Source: CAVURS01 sp963795385
Lineage (GTDB): Bacteria; Actinomycetota; Actinomycetes; Actinomycetales; CAVURS01
DNA length: 64,000 bases
Direction: 5' to 3'
Assembly (NCBI GenBank): GCA_963795385.1
Contig: CAWCHK010000002.1
Location: 310,001-374,000 of the forward strand
Positions 41,770 to 51,083 of this stretch are shown here, one piece after another; the stretch's first letter is position 1, and each line of letters opens with the position of its first letter. Below the pieces are notes generated by a model. The model was given only the letters and a program-made list of their open reading frames with translations. It was not told where the DNA came from and made no database searches. The translations under genes and the position numbers were made by a program.

Positions 41770-42369
41770 GTGCTCCGAGCCGTCCTCGGCCGTCCGACCC
41801 TGTCCGGCGCCGCGGCCATGGCCGTCGTCAGCTCCGCAGCCGCAGTTGCGGCAGCGACCGGTCATGCGCCGTCAGCGCCGCACGTCGCAGCGGCAGCCGC
41901 GACGACGCGGGCCGTCGACGCGGCGTACGGCGGCAAGGGCTTCGCCGTCCAGCAGGGCCGGCCGGCCGGCGGCCGGATCTACCACGCCGTGCAGCGCGAG
42001 CTGGCCGCCGAGCGGCTGGTCCGCCTGCACCGGGCCGCACGGGCGGCGCAGCGCCGGGCCCTCACCTCCAGGAACCCCAAGGTCGTCGCGCGGGCCATGC
42101 TCCCGAAGTACGGCTGGGGCGCCTCGCAGTTCGGCTGCCTGGACCGGTTGTGGACCCGCGAGTCGAAGTGGTCCCTCACCGCGACGAACCCCTCGTCCGG
42201 CGCGTACGGCATCCCGCAGGCGCTGCCCGGCTCGAAGATGTCTTCGGCCGGGTCGGACTGGCGCAAGAACCCGCTGACCCAGATCACCTGGGGCCTGGGC
42301 TACATCCGCGCGCGGTACGGCTCGCCCTGCGGCGCCTGGGCGCACAGCGAGGGCCACGGCTGGTACTGA
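41770..42369 (+). CDS. Secreted transglycosylase-like (SLT/Rpf fold) protein
   Basis: The 199-residue protein has a signal peptide (about residues 1-30, GAAAMAVVSSAAAVAAATGHA). A helical middle region and a C-terminal lysozyme-like domain follow. The catalytic Glu is in LDRLWTRESKWSLTATNPSSGAYGIPQALPGSKM, and the domain ends TWGLGYIRARYGSPCGAWAHSEGHGWY. This compact domain is common in actinobacterial peptidoglycan lytic enzymes. It probably cuts cell-wall glycan strands during growth. The start is GTG 41770, with a weak purine-rich site in front. The long leader suggests post-transcriptional control. Confidence 0.85.
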   Translation: MLRAVLGRPTLSGAAAMAVVSSAAAVAAATGHAPSAPHVAAAAATTRAVDAAYGGKGFAVQQGRPAGGRIYHAVQRELAAERLVRLHRAARAAQRRALTSRNPKVVARAMLPKYGWGASQFGCLDRLWTRESKWSLTATNPSSGAYGIPQALPGSKMSSAGSDWRKNPLTQITWGLGYIRARYGSPCGAWAHSEGHGWY

Positions 42370-42403
42370 CCGACCCCTGTCGCTGGGGCCGGGCGCCCTC
42401 GGC

Positions 42404-43813
42404 CTAGGCGTCCGGGGACCTCGTCATCGCGAGGACGTCGAGGCTCTGGTCGAGCTGTTGCTCGGTGATCTCGCCGCGCTCGACGTAGCCGAGGTCGATC
42501 ACGGTCTGCCGGATCGTCTTGCTCTGGGCCAGAGCGGTTTTCGCGATCTTGGCCGCCGCCTCGTAGCCCAGCTGCCGGTTGAGCGGGGTGACGATGGCGG
42601 GTGACTTCTCGGCCAGCTCCCGGCAGCGCTCGACGTCCGCCTCGATGCCGTCGACGCACTTCGCGGCCAGGAGCCGGGACGCGGCGGCGAGCAGCCGGAT
42701 CGACTCGAGCAGGTTGCGCGCGATCACCGGCAGCATGACGTTGAGCTCGAAGTTGCCCAGGGCGCCGGCGAAGCCGACGGCCGCGTCGTTGCCGATCACC
42801 TGGGCGCAGACCATCGTCGTCGCCTCCGGGATGACCGGGTTCACCTTGCCGGGCATGATGCTCGACCCGGGCTGCAGGTCCGGCAGCCGGATCTCGCCGA
42901 TGCCGGCAAGCGGGCCGGAGCCCATCCACCGCAGGTCGGTGCAGATCTTGGTCAGGCCGACCGCGATCGTCCGGAGCTGCCCGGACAGCTCGACGAGGGA
43001 GTCCTGCGTGCCCTGGGCCTCGAAGTGGTTCCGGGCCTCGGTCAGGGGCAGCCCGGTGTCCGCGGCGAGCTCGGCGATGACCGCGGCGGCGAAGCCCGGC
43101 GGGGTGTTGATGCCCGTGCCGACCGCCGTGCCGCCGAGGGGCAGCTCGGCGACCCGAGGGAGCGCGCCCTCCAGCCGGTCGATCCCGTAGCCGATCTGCG
43201 CTGCGTACCCGCCGAACTCCTGCCCCAGGGTGACGGGTACGGCGTCCATGAGGTGGGTCCGGCCGGACTTGACGACGTCGGCGAACTCGATCGCCTTGCG
43301 CTGCAACGAGTCTCGGAGCGTCTCCAGGGCGGGCACGAGGTCGTGGACGACGCCGGCCGCGGCGGCGATGTGGATGCTTGTGGGGAACGTGTCGTTGCTG
43401 GACTGGGACGCGTTGACGTCGTCGTTGGGGTGGACGTCCCGGCCCAGGACCTCGCTGGCGAGCGTCGCGATGACCTCGTTGGCGTTCATGTTGCTCGACG
43501 TGCCGGAGCCGGTCTGGAAGACGTCGATGGGGAACTCCGCGTCCCACTGACCGCGGGCCACGTCCCGCGCCGCGGCCTCGATCGCCTGGGCCCGGTCGGT
43601 GTCGACCACGCCGAGGCGGGCGTTGACCCTCGCCGCCGCGGCCTTGATCTGCGCGATCGCGTGCAGGTGGGCCGGCTCGAGCGGGCGGCCGGAGATCGGG
43701 AAGTTCTGGACCGCCCGCTGGGTCTGCGCCCGCCACTTGGCCCGCGCCGGCACCTGGACCTCGCCCATCGTGTCGTGCTCGGTCCGGAACTCGCTCGCCT
43801 CGTCGCCGCTCAT
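42404..43813 (-). CDS. fumC: Fumarate hydratase class II
   Basis: The 469-residue iron-independent fumarase has the superfamily signature GSSIMPGKVNPVIPE. Active-site blocks are SGTSSNMNANEVIA, DDVNASQSSNDTFPTSIHIA and KSGRTHLMDAVPVTLGQEFGG. It interconverts fumarate and malate in the TCA cycle. ATG 43813 lies 6 nt after CATGAT, so it may have its own leaderless promoter in addition to readthrough from the class I fumarase operon. The gene corresponds to Rv1098c. A second, unrelated fumarase lies 1.4 kb upstream. Confidence 0.95.
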   Translation of the reverse strand: MSGDEASEFRTEHDTMGEVQVPARAKWRAQTQRAVQNFPISGRPLEPAHLHAIAQIKAAAARVNARLGVVDTDRAQAIEAAARDVARGQWDAEFPIDVFQTGSGTSSNMNANEVIATLASEVLGRDVHPNDDVNASQSSNDTFPTSIHIAAAAGVVHDLVPALETLRDSLQRKAIEFADVVKSGRTHLMDAVPVTLGQEFGGYAAQIGYGIDRLEGALPRVAELPLGGTAVGTGINTPPGFAAAVIAELAADTGLPLTEARNHFEAQGTQDSLVELSGQLRTIAVGLTKICTDLRWMGSGPLAGIGEIRLPDLQPGSSIMPGKVNPVIPEATTMVCAQVIGNDAAVGFAGALGNFELNVMLPVIARNLLESIRLLAAASRLLAAKCVDGIEADVERCRELAEKSPAIVTPLNRQLGYEAAAKIAKTALAQSKTIRQTVIDLGYVERGEITEQQLDQSLDVLAMTRSPDA

Positions 43814-43819
43814 CCACTC

Positions 43820-43825
43820 ATCATG
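43820..43825 (-). promoter_or_regulatory. -10 element of fumC, leaderless layout
   Basis: On the minus strand CATGAT (four of six positions of TATAAT), then GAGTGG, then ATG 43813. Confidence 0.45.
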
Positions 43826-43860
43826 GCTTGGCTCGGTGGCCGGGCGCGCTGCGGTGTCCT

Positions 43861-44586
43861 CTACGGGCGCCTGACGAGGTAGAGCGCGTAGTCCAGGATC
43901 CGGCCCTCGCGGCGTACCGCGAGCGGCACCTCCTCGACGACGGCGGACAGCGTCCCCAGGGCGGCCTTCAGGGCCGGTGCCGGGCCGGCCGACCACACCG
44001 TGAGTACACCGCCGGGCCGCAGGGCGCGCAGGGCGGACGCCAGCGCGGCGGGCTGGTAGAGCGCTGAGTTCGACTCGTGGACCAGGAAGTCCGGGCCGTT
44101 GTCGACGTCGAGCAGGACGGCGTCGACGGACTCGGGGCCGAGCTGCGCGAGGTACGTCGCGATGTCGGCGATGGTCACCGTCATTCGCGGGTCGTCGAGC
44201 ACGCCGACGGCCGGCGGGACGAGGCCGGCGTGGATCCACTCGACCAGTGCCGGCTCGAGCTCGACCACCTCGATCCGGGCGACCCGCTGGTCGGACCGCA
44301 GCTCGCGCAGGGTGAACCCGAGGCCGAGACCGCCGACGACGACCCGCCAGCGGCGCCCCGGCAGCCGGCGCAGTGTCTCGCTGGCCAGCCGGAGCTCGGT
44401 GGACACCTCGACCGTGTCCATGGCGAAGGCCCCGTCGACGATCAGCTCGTAGACGTCGATGCCGCCGTGGCCGGCGCCGGGCCGGCGGCGCAGGACGAGC
44501 TCCCCGCCGCCCGCAGCAGGCGCGCGGGCCAGCTCGAGCGGCAGGACGTACTCCGGGTCAGGCACGACCTGCGGGGCCGATGTCAC
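43861..44586 (-). CDS. Spermidine synthase-like methyltransferase-fold protein
   Basis: The 241-residue protein has the Rossmann-type core of the spermidine synthase family. VVVGGLGLGFTLRELRS is the nucleotide loop, IEVVELEPALVEW has the ribose-binding Glu, and VDAVLLDVDNGPDFLV is the acidic loop. The two N-terminal strands of true spermidine synthases are reduced. Proteins like this are common next to diverse genes in actinobacteria, and neither substrate nor aminopropyl transfer is certain. GTG 44586 overlaps the end of the carbonic anhydrase gene by 29 bp, which indicates a shared transcript. Confidence 0.75.
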   Translation of the reverse strand: MTSAPQVVPDPEYVLPLELARAPAAGGGELVLRRRPGAGHGGIDVYELIVDGAFAMDTVEVSTELRLASETLRRLPGRRWRVVVGGLGLGFTLRELRSDQRVARIEVVELEPALVEWIHAGLVPPAVGVLDDPRMTVTIADIATYLAQLGPESVDAVLLDVDNGPDFLVHESNSALYQPAALASALRALRPGGVLTVWSAGPAPALKAALGTLSAVVEEVPLAVRREGRILDYALYLVRRP

Positions 44587-45189
44587 CGGACGTGCCCACG
44601 ATCCGGGTCCGGCCGTCGGCCAGGTCGTAGACCAGCCCGACGATGGCCGTCCGCCCCGCGTCGACGGCGGCGGCCAGTGCGCGGGACCGGTCGACGAGCA
44701 GCGCGCCGGTCTGGCGCACGTGCTCGGCCTCGATCTCGTCGGTGGCCGTCCGGCCGGCCTGCCGCGCGGCCAGCACGCTCGGGGTCACCCGCTCGACCAG
44801 GTCGCGCAGGTAGCCGCCGGGCATCGGGCCGTTGTCGAGCGCCTCCACCGTGGCGGCGACCGCGCCGCAGGAGTCGTGGCCGAGGATGCCGACCAGGGGG
44901 ATGCCGAGGACCTCCACGCCGTACTCGATCGAGCCGAGCACTCCCGCGTCGACGACGTGGCCGGCGGTCCGCACGATGAAGAGGTCGCCCAGGCCCTGGT
45001 CGAAGATGATCTCGGCCGCGACCCGGGAGTCGGCGCAGCCGAAGATCAACGCGAACGGCCGCTGCCCGCGGGAGAGCTGGGCGCGGGTCGCGGCGTCCTG
45101 GTTCGGGTGCGCGTGGGCGCCGCTCACGAACCGCTCGTTGCCCGCTGCCAGCTCGGCCCAGGCCTCGGCCGGGGTGCTCGGCCGCCGGC

Positions 45190-45193
<4 letters not shown>
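44558..45193 (-). CDS. Beta-class carbonic anhydrase
   Basis: The 211-residue zinc enzyme interconverts CO2 and bicarbonate. The zinc ligands are in FGCADSRVAAE and LGHDSCGAV, the beta-class pattern Cys-x-Asp-x-Arg then His-x2-Cys. GTG 45193 overlaps the stop of the class I fumarase gene (GTGA), so both are translated from one mRNA. Supply of bicarbonate for carboxylation is the usual role. Confidence 0.92.
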
Positions 45194-46890
<1,697 letters not shown>

Positions 46891-46896
46891 GAGGTC

Positions 46897-46902
46897 AGGG
46901 TA
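46897..46902 (-). promoter_or_regulatory. -10 element of the class I fumarase operon, leaderless layout
   Basis: On the minus strand TACCCT, then GACCTC, then GTG 46890. There is no room for a Shine-Dalgarno sequence in such a transcript. Confidence 0.55.
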
Positions 46903-46914
46903 TTCGTCGTCGCC

Positions 46915-47847
46915 CTAGAGCTCGCGCCGGTAGGGCGGATCGGCCCCGGCCCGCGAGCAGGTGATCGCCGCCACCCGGATCGCCCGGTCCAGCGCCGGCC
47001 GGACCTGGTCGGCATCCGTGACCCCCAGCGCCGCTCGACCAGCCGGCCCCCCGAGCAGGCCCGTCTCCAGCAGCCCGGAGATCAGGGCGCCCATGAACGA
47101 GTCACCCGCCCCGACGGTGTCGACCACCTCGACCCGCACCGGCGGCACGCTCAGCAGCTCGCCGCCGACCAGCACCCGGGCCCCGTCCCCGCCCAGGGTG
47201 CAGACGACGAGCGCGGGGCCGCCATCGGCCCACCGGCGCAGCACGTCGTCCACCCCCTCCCCCGCGTACAGCCAGGCCAGGTCCTCGTCGCTGGCCTTGA
47301 CGACGTCGCTGGCCGCGACCAGGGCCTCGATCCCGGCCCGGTGCGGCTCGGGGGCTCGCAGGATCGCCGGCCGCAGGTTCGGGTCGTACGACACGGTCGC
47401 CTGGGCCCGGGCTGCGCCGACGATCCGGCGCAGCTGGGTGGCTCCCGGCTCCAGGGCCGTCGCGATCGAGCCGGCGTGGACGTGGACGGCGGCGCCGGGG
47501 CCGAGGTCGCCCGGCAGGTCCCAGGCCAGGTCGAAGGTGTATGCCGCGACGCCGGCCTGGTCCAGCGTGGCCGTGGCGGTCGGCGTCCGCTCGGCCGCGA
47601 ACGACCCGGCGGCGAGGACGACGCCGTCGCGCTCGAGGTGGGCCGCGATCCGCCGGCCCCGCTCGTCGCGTCCGATGTGGGCGGCCAGCTCGACCGGGTC
47701 GCCGAGCCGGGCCAGCGCGATCGCGACGTTGGCCCCGAACCCGCCGACATGCTCGCGCGAGGTCCCGTCGGGCGTGACCACGATGTCGACCAGGGCCTCG
47801 CCGAGCACGAGGGTCAGGCCGGGGCGGGGCGGTTGGTCCGCAGCCAT
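46915..47847 (-). CDS. PfkB-family carbohydrate kinase
   Basis: The 310-residue kinase has the N-terminal GEALVDIVVTPDG and HVGGFGANVAIALARLG region. The C-terminal signature VEVVDTVGAGDSFMGALISGLL has the catalytic Asp. Fructokinase or another sugar kinase is likely, but the sugar cannot be read from sequence. It overlaps the peroxiredoxin gene by 34 bp and ends the glpX transcript. Sugar phosphorylation and fructose-1,6-bisphosphatase in one operon suggest a link to hexose metabolism. Confidence 0.85.
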   Translation of the reverse strand: MAADQPPRPGLTLVLGEALVDIVVTPDGTSREHVGGFGANVAIALARLGDPVELAAHIGRDERGRRIAAHLERDGVVLAAGSFAAERTPTATATLDQAGVAAYTFDLAWDLPGDLGPGAAVHVHAGSIATALEPGATQLRRIVGAARAQATVSYDPNLRPAILRAPEPHRAGIEALVAASDVVKASDEDLAWLYAGEGVDDVLRRWADGGPALVVCTLGGDGARVLVGGELLSVPPVRVEVVDTVGAGDSFMGALISGLLETGLLGGPAGRAALGVTDADQVRPALDRAIRVAAITCSRAGADPPYRREL

Positions 47848-48386
47848 TCGAGCACCTCCTCGGCATGGGTGTCAGGGGGGAAGACCGGGTACCACACGTG
47901 CTCGACGACACCGTCGGTCACGAGCATCGTCAGCCGCCGGAGCAGCCGCTGGCCGGCGACCTCCAGGGTCGGGAGCCGCAGCGCATCGGTCAGCTCGTGC
48001 CGCTCGTCCGAGAGGAGGGCGAAGGGCAGGTGCAGCCGCTCGGCCGCCTCACGCTGGTACGCCGGGTCCTGGGTCGAGAGCCCCACGACGCCTGCTCCGG
48101 CCGCGACCAGCTCCGCATGGTGGTCGCGGAACGCACACGACTCCGGGGTGCACCCGCGCGCGCCGGGGATCAGGTCCCAGTCCTCCACCAGGTGCGGCTC
48201 ACCCGGCACGCCGGTCCGCGGAAAGGCGTACACCACAACGGATCCAGCCGTCACCGAGAGATCGACGGCGTCGCCCGACGTCGACGGCAGGACCACCGGC
48301 GGCAGGTGGGTCCCCACCAGGTGGTCGGCGGCGCCGTCGTCCTCGGGGACCGGGAGGTCAGCCGGCAGGTGGGTCCAGTCGGTCAT
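47814..48386 (-). CDS. Peroxiredoxin/redoxin-fold protein
   Basis: The 190-residue protein has a thioredoxin fold (VVVYAFPRTG) and the motif GARGCTPESCAFRDHHAEL. The two cysteines are spaced like those of BCP/PrxQ peroxiredoxins (Cys-x4-Cys). An insertion of about 15 residues (VPGEPHLVEDWDLIPG) separates the strand from the peroxidatic Cys. A role in peroxide removal is likely. It starts 14 bp after glpX and overlaps the kinase gene, so all three are cotranscribed. Confidence 0.82.
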   Translation of the reverse strand: MTDWTHLPADLPVPEDDGAADHLVGTHLPPVVLPSTSGDAVDLSVTAGSVVVYAFPRTGVPGEPHLVEDWDLIPGARGCTPESCAFRDHHAELVAAGAGVVGLSTQDPAYQREAAERLHLPFALLSDERHELTDALRLPTLEVAGQRLLRRLTMLVTDGVVEHVWYPVFPPDTHAEEVLEWLRTNRPAPA

Positions 48387-48399
48387 GTGTGCGCGCCGG

Positions 48400-49398
48400 T
48401 CAGGCCGTGATGTCGCTGACCTTGGTCTGCTGGTGGGTGGCCTCGACCCGGCGGATGGTCCCGCTCTTGGAGCGCATCACCAGCGAGGACGTCGCGGCAC
48501 CGCCGGGGAAGTACCGCACGCCGCGCAACAGCTCGCCGTCGGTGATCCCGGTGGCGACGAAGAACGCGTCACCACGGACCAGGTCGTCGACGCCGAGCAC
48601 CTGGTCGAGGTCGTGCCCGGCGTCGAGGGCCCTCTGCCGCTCCTCGTCGTTGCGCGGCCACAGCCGGCCCTGCAGGACGCCGCCCAGGCACTTGATCGCG
48701 CAGGCGGCGATGATCCCCTCCGGCGTACCGCCCACACCGACCATCAGGTCGATGCCGGTGTCCGGCCGCGCGGCCATGATCGCGCCGGCCACATCGCCGT
48801 CGGAGATGAACTTGATCCGCGCCCCGCTGGCCCGGATGTCGGCGACGATCTGCTCGTGACGCGGCCGGTCGAGCACGACGACCGTGATGTCCTCGGGGTC
48901 CTCGCCCTTGGCCTTGGCCAGGGCCCGGATGTTCTCCCCGACCGGCGCGCCGATGTCGACCACGCCGATCCCCTCGGGCCCGGTCGCGAGCTTGTCCATG
49001 TAGAAGACGGCGCTCGGGTCGTACATCGCCCCGCGGTCGGCCACGGCCAGCACCGAGAGCGCGTTGTCCTGGCCCTTGCCCGTCAGGGTGGTGCCGTCGA
49101 TGGGGTCGACGGCCACGTCGACCTCGGGGCCGCTCCCGTCGCCCACGCGCTCGCCGTTGTAGAGCATCGGGGCCTCGTCCTTCTCGCCCTCCCCGATGAC
49201 CACGACGCCGTTCATGGCGACCGTGCTGATCATGCTCCGCATGGCGTCCACGGCGGCGCCGTCCGCGGCGTTCTTGTCGCCCCGGCCGACCCATCGGCCG
49301 GCCGCCAGCGCGGCCGCCTCGGTGAGGCGGACCAGCTCCAGGGCCAGGTTGCGTCCGGGCTGCGGACCTCGTGTCGTTGCCGAGCCGTGATCGCTCAT
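48400..49398 (-). CDS. glpX: Fructose-1,6-bisphosphatase class II
   Basis: The 332-residue enzyme removes the C1 phosphate of fructose-1,6-bisphosphate in gluconeogenesis. Metal and substrate motifs are VVIGEGEKDEAPML, DVAVDPIDGTTLTGKGQDNAL and GVGGTPEGIIAACAIKCLGG. It corresponds to the sole gluconeogenic FBPase of M. tuberculosis (Rv1099c), encoded beside fum. ATG 49398 has a GAAGGAG site upstream, so this operon has a conventional leader. Confidence 0.95.
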   Translation of the reverse strand: MSDHGSATTRGPQPGRNLALELVRLTEAAALAAGRWVGRGDKNAADGAAVDAMRSMISTVAMNGVVVIGEGEKDEAPMLYNGERVGDGSGPEVDVAVDPIDGTTLTGKGQDNALSVLAVADRGAMYDPSAVFYMDKLATGPEGIGVVDIGAPVGENIRALAKAKGEDPEDITVVVLDRPRHEQIVADIRASGARIKFISDGDVAGAIMAARPDTGIDLMVGVGGTPEGIIAACAIKCLGGVLQGRLWPRNDEERQRALDAGHDLDQVLGVDDLVRGDAFFVATGITDGELLRGVRYFPGGAATSSLVMRSKSGTIRRVEATHQQTKVSDITA

Positions 49399-49500
49399 AG
49401 CGCACTCCTTCGTGGCTGACGTGGTGCGTGCGCCCCGGACAGGGCCCCGATGCTAGCGGCCGGTTCGCGCCGCGCTGCGACCGTCGGGGACGATGGGGGT

Positions 49501-50073
49501 GTGACCCAGTCCGCCGAGACCGCGCCCGCGCCCGCGCGACCCGCCCGTCGCGGCCGGGGCAGCCGCAGCATCGCGGACATGATCCGCTCGCTCGTGGTCG
49601 TCGGGGGCGTGGTGGTCGTCCTGGTGCTGATCGTCCCCAGGCCCAGCGCGGTGACCCAGCCGCCGGTCGACGTCGCGGGCACGGCCCAGGGCGTGCGGTC
49701 ACAGGCGCACTTCGCCATCGACGTCCCCCAGGGCCTGCCGTCGGGCTGGCGGGCGACGAGCGTCCGGTTGCTCAGCGGCGTCGACGGCGTCCAGACGTGG
49801 CACGTGGGCTACCAGACGAGCGACGCGCAGTACGCCGCGGTCGAGCAGGCCAAGGACGCGACGACCCACTGGGTGACCAGCAACACCCAGGACGGGACCG
49901 GGGTCGGGACCCAGCAGGTGAACGGCGTGACCTGGGCGCAGCTGCTGCACAAGAACCGCCTGCAGCGGACGCTCGTCCGGGTCGACGGCGGCGTCACGAC
50001 GCTCGTGACCGGGACGGCGAGCTGGACCGACCTGGGCCAGCTGGCGGCCAGTCTCAAGCCCCTGGGCGGATAG
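49501..50073 (+). CDS. DUF4245 family membrane-anchored protein
   Basis: The 190-residue protein has a Pro/Ala/Arg-rich cytoplasmic start and one transmembrane helix (IRSLVVVGGVVVVLVLIV). An outside domain follows (FAIDVPQGLPSGWRATSVRL, TWHVGYQTSDAQYAAVEQ, TWAQLLHKN). This is DUF4245, found opposite glpX in mycobacteria (Rv1100) and other actinobacteria. Function unknown. GTG 49501 gives the usual short N-terminus; upstream codons are not conserved-looking. It is divergent from glpX. Confidence 0.82.
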   Translation: MTQSAETAPAPARPARRGRGSRSIADMIRSLVVVGGVVVVLVLIVPRPSAVTQPPVDVAGTAQGVRSQAHFAIDVPQGLPSGWRATSVRLLSGVDGVQTWHVGYQTSDAQYAAVEQAKDATTHWVTSNTQDGTGVGTQQVNGVTWAQLLHKNRLQRTLVRVDGGVTTLVTGTASWTDLGQLAASLKPLGG

Positions 50074-50127
50074 CCGAACGCCCACTGCCGCAAGGAAAAG
50101 CACGGGCGTCCCGCCGGCTTCGACGGC

Positions 50128-50162
50128 TATCGTCCGACCATGAGGATCGTCCGACCATGAGC
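50128..50162 (+). repeat. 17-bp tandem duplication of a -10/start-codon unit, with six-codon ORF
   Basis: TATCGT-CCGACC-ATG (50128-50142) fits the leaderless pattern. The block ATCGTCCGACCATGAG then repeats at 50046+17 steps, that is 50029+100 to 50045+100 and again from 50146. The first ATG (50140) opens a six-codon frame, MRIVRP, whose TGA overlaps the second ATG (50157), the start of the LysE gene. The duplication may have added a tiny upstream ORF. Confidence 0.6.
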
Positions 50163-50777
50163 TCGTGGCCCGGCTTCCTGCTGATCGCCGTCGTCGTCAG
50201 CCTGAGCCCGGGTCCGGCAACGGCGACGATCATCCGGATCTCGGCCCGGTCCGGGCGGAGGCCGGCGCTCGCGGCGATCGCGGGCAACAGCCTCGGCGTC
50301 CTCCTGTGGGGCGTGCTGTCGGCGGTCGGCATCTCCTCGCTGATCCTCGCCTCGCGCGTGGCGTACGACGCCCTGAGGATCGGTGGCGCGCTCGTTCTGC
50401 TCGCCTTGGGCCTCCGGTCGCTGCTGCACTCCCGTGGGGCTGGTGGCGCGGGCCGGCCGGAGGGGGCGACGGCACCGGTCAGGGGCATCGGTGCCGGTTG
50501 GCGGGCCGGCGTGCTGACGGGCGTCGCCAACCCCAAGCTCGCGGTCTTCTTCGTCGCGCTCTTCCCGCAGTTCCTGCGGCCGTCCGCGCCGGTGCTGCCG
50601 TGGGCCCTGCTGATGGCCGGGACCGTCGTGCTGGTCGACATCCTGTGGTTCTCGACCCTCGCGGTCGCGGTTGACCGGGCCGGCGCGATCCTGCGGCCGC
50701 GGGTGAACGTCTGGCTGGAGCGAGTGGCCGGCTCGGTGATGGTGGCGCTCGGCCTCCGGCTGATGGTCGAGAGCTAG
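50157..50777 (+). CDS. LysE/RhtB-family amino-acid exporter
   Basis: The 206-residue membrane protein has about six hydrophobic segments. Family motifs are SLSPGPATATIIRISARSGRR at the N-terminus and GVANPKLAVFFVALFPQFL in the middle. It should export a small amino acid or derivative; the substrate is unknown. ATG 50157 is the second of two start codons in a 17-bp duplication, and overlaps the stop of a six-codon ORF. The stop codon directly abuts the end of the convergent xseB gene. Confidence 0.87.
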   Translation: MSSWPGFLLIAVVVSLSPGPATATIIRISARSGRRPALAAIAGNSLGVLLWGVLSAVGISSLILASRVAYDALRIGGALVLLALGLRSLLHSRGAGGAGRPEGATAPVRGIGAGWRAGVLTGVANPKLAVFFVALFPQFLRPSAPVLPWALLMAGTVVLVDILWFSTLAVAVDRAGAILRPRVNVWLERVAGSVMVALGLRLMVES

Positions 50778-51041
50778 TCAGTCCTCGCCCGGTCCCGCTG
50801 CGGGGCTGCTTCGGGAGGCGTCCGCGGCGGCGCCGTCAGTCCTGCCGACGGCCGCGTCGAGCTTGGCCCGGGCGCCGTCGAGCCAGTCCTGGCAGCGGGC
50901 GGCCAGCGCCTCGCCGCGCTCCCAGAGGGCCAGGCTCTCCTCGAGCGTCGTACCGCCGGCCTCGAGGCTGCGCACGACGTCGAGCAGCTCCTCGCGGGCC
51001 TGCTCGTAGCTGAGCGACTGGACGTCGGCGGTCTCCGGCAC
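50778..51041 (-). CDS. xseB: Exodeoxyribonuclease VII small subunit
   Basis: The 87-residue subunit has the family core LSYEQAREELLDVVRSLEAGGTTLEESLALWERGEALAARCQDWLDGA, a helical hairpin that binds the long coiled coil of XseA. A variable Asp/Ser/Ala tail follows. It lies 42 bp downstream of xseA on the same strand, the standard order. ATG 51041 is a clear start. Several XseB copies assemble with one XseA to digest single-stranded DNA. Confidence 0.93.
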   Translation of the reverse strand: MPETADVQSLSYEQAREELLDVVRSLEAGGTTLEESLALWERGEALAARCQDWLDGARAKLDAAVGRTDGAAADASRSSPAAGPGED

Positions 51042-51083
51042 GCGGGCCAGCCTAGAGCCGTGGGCCGCCCCACAGGGCCGGGG

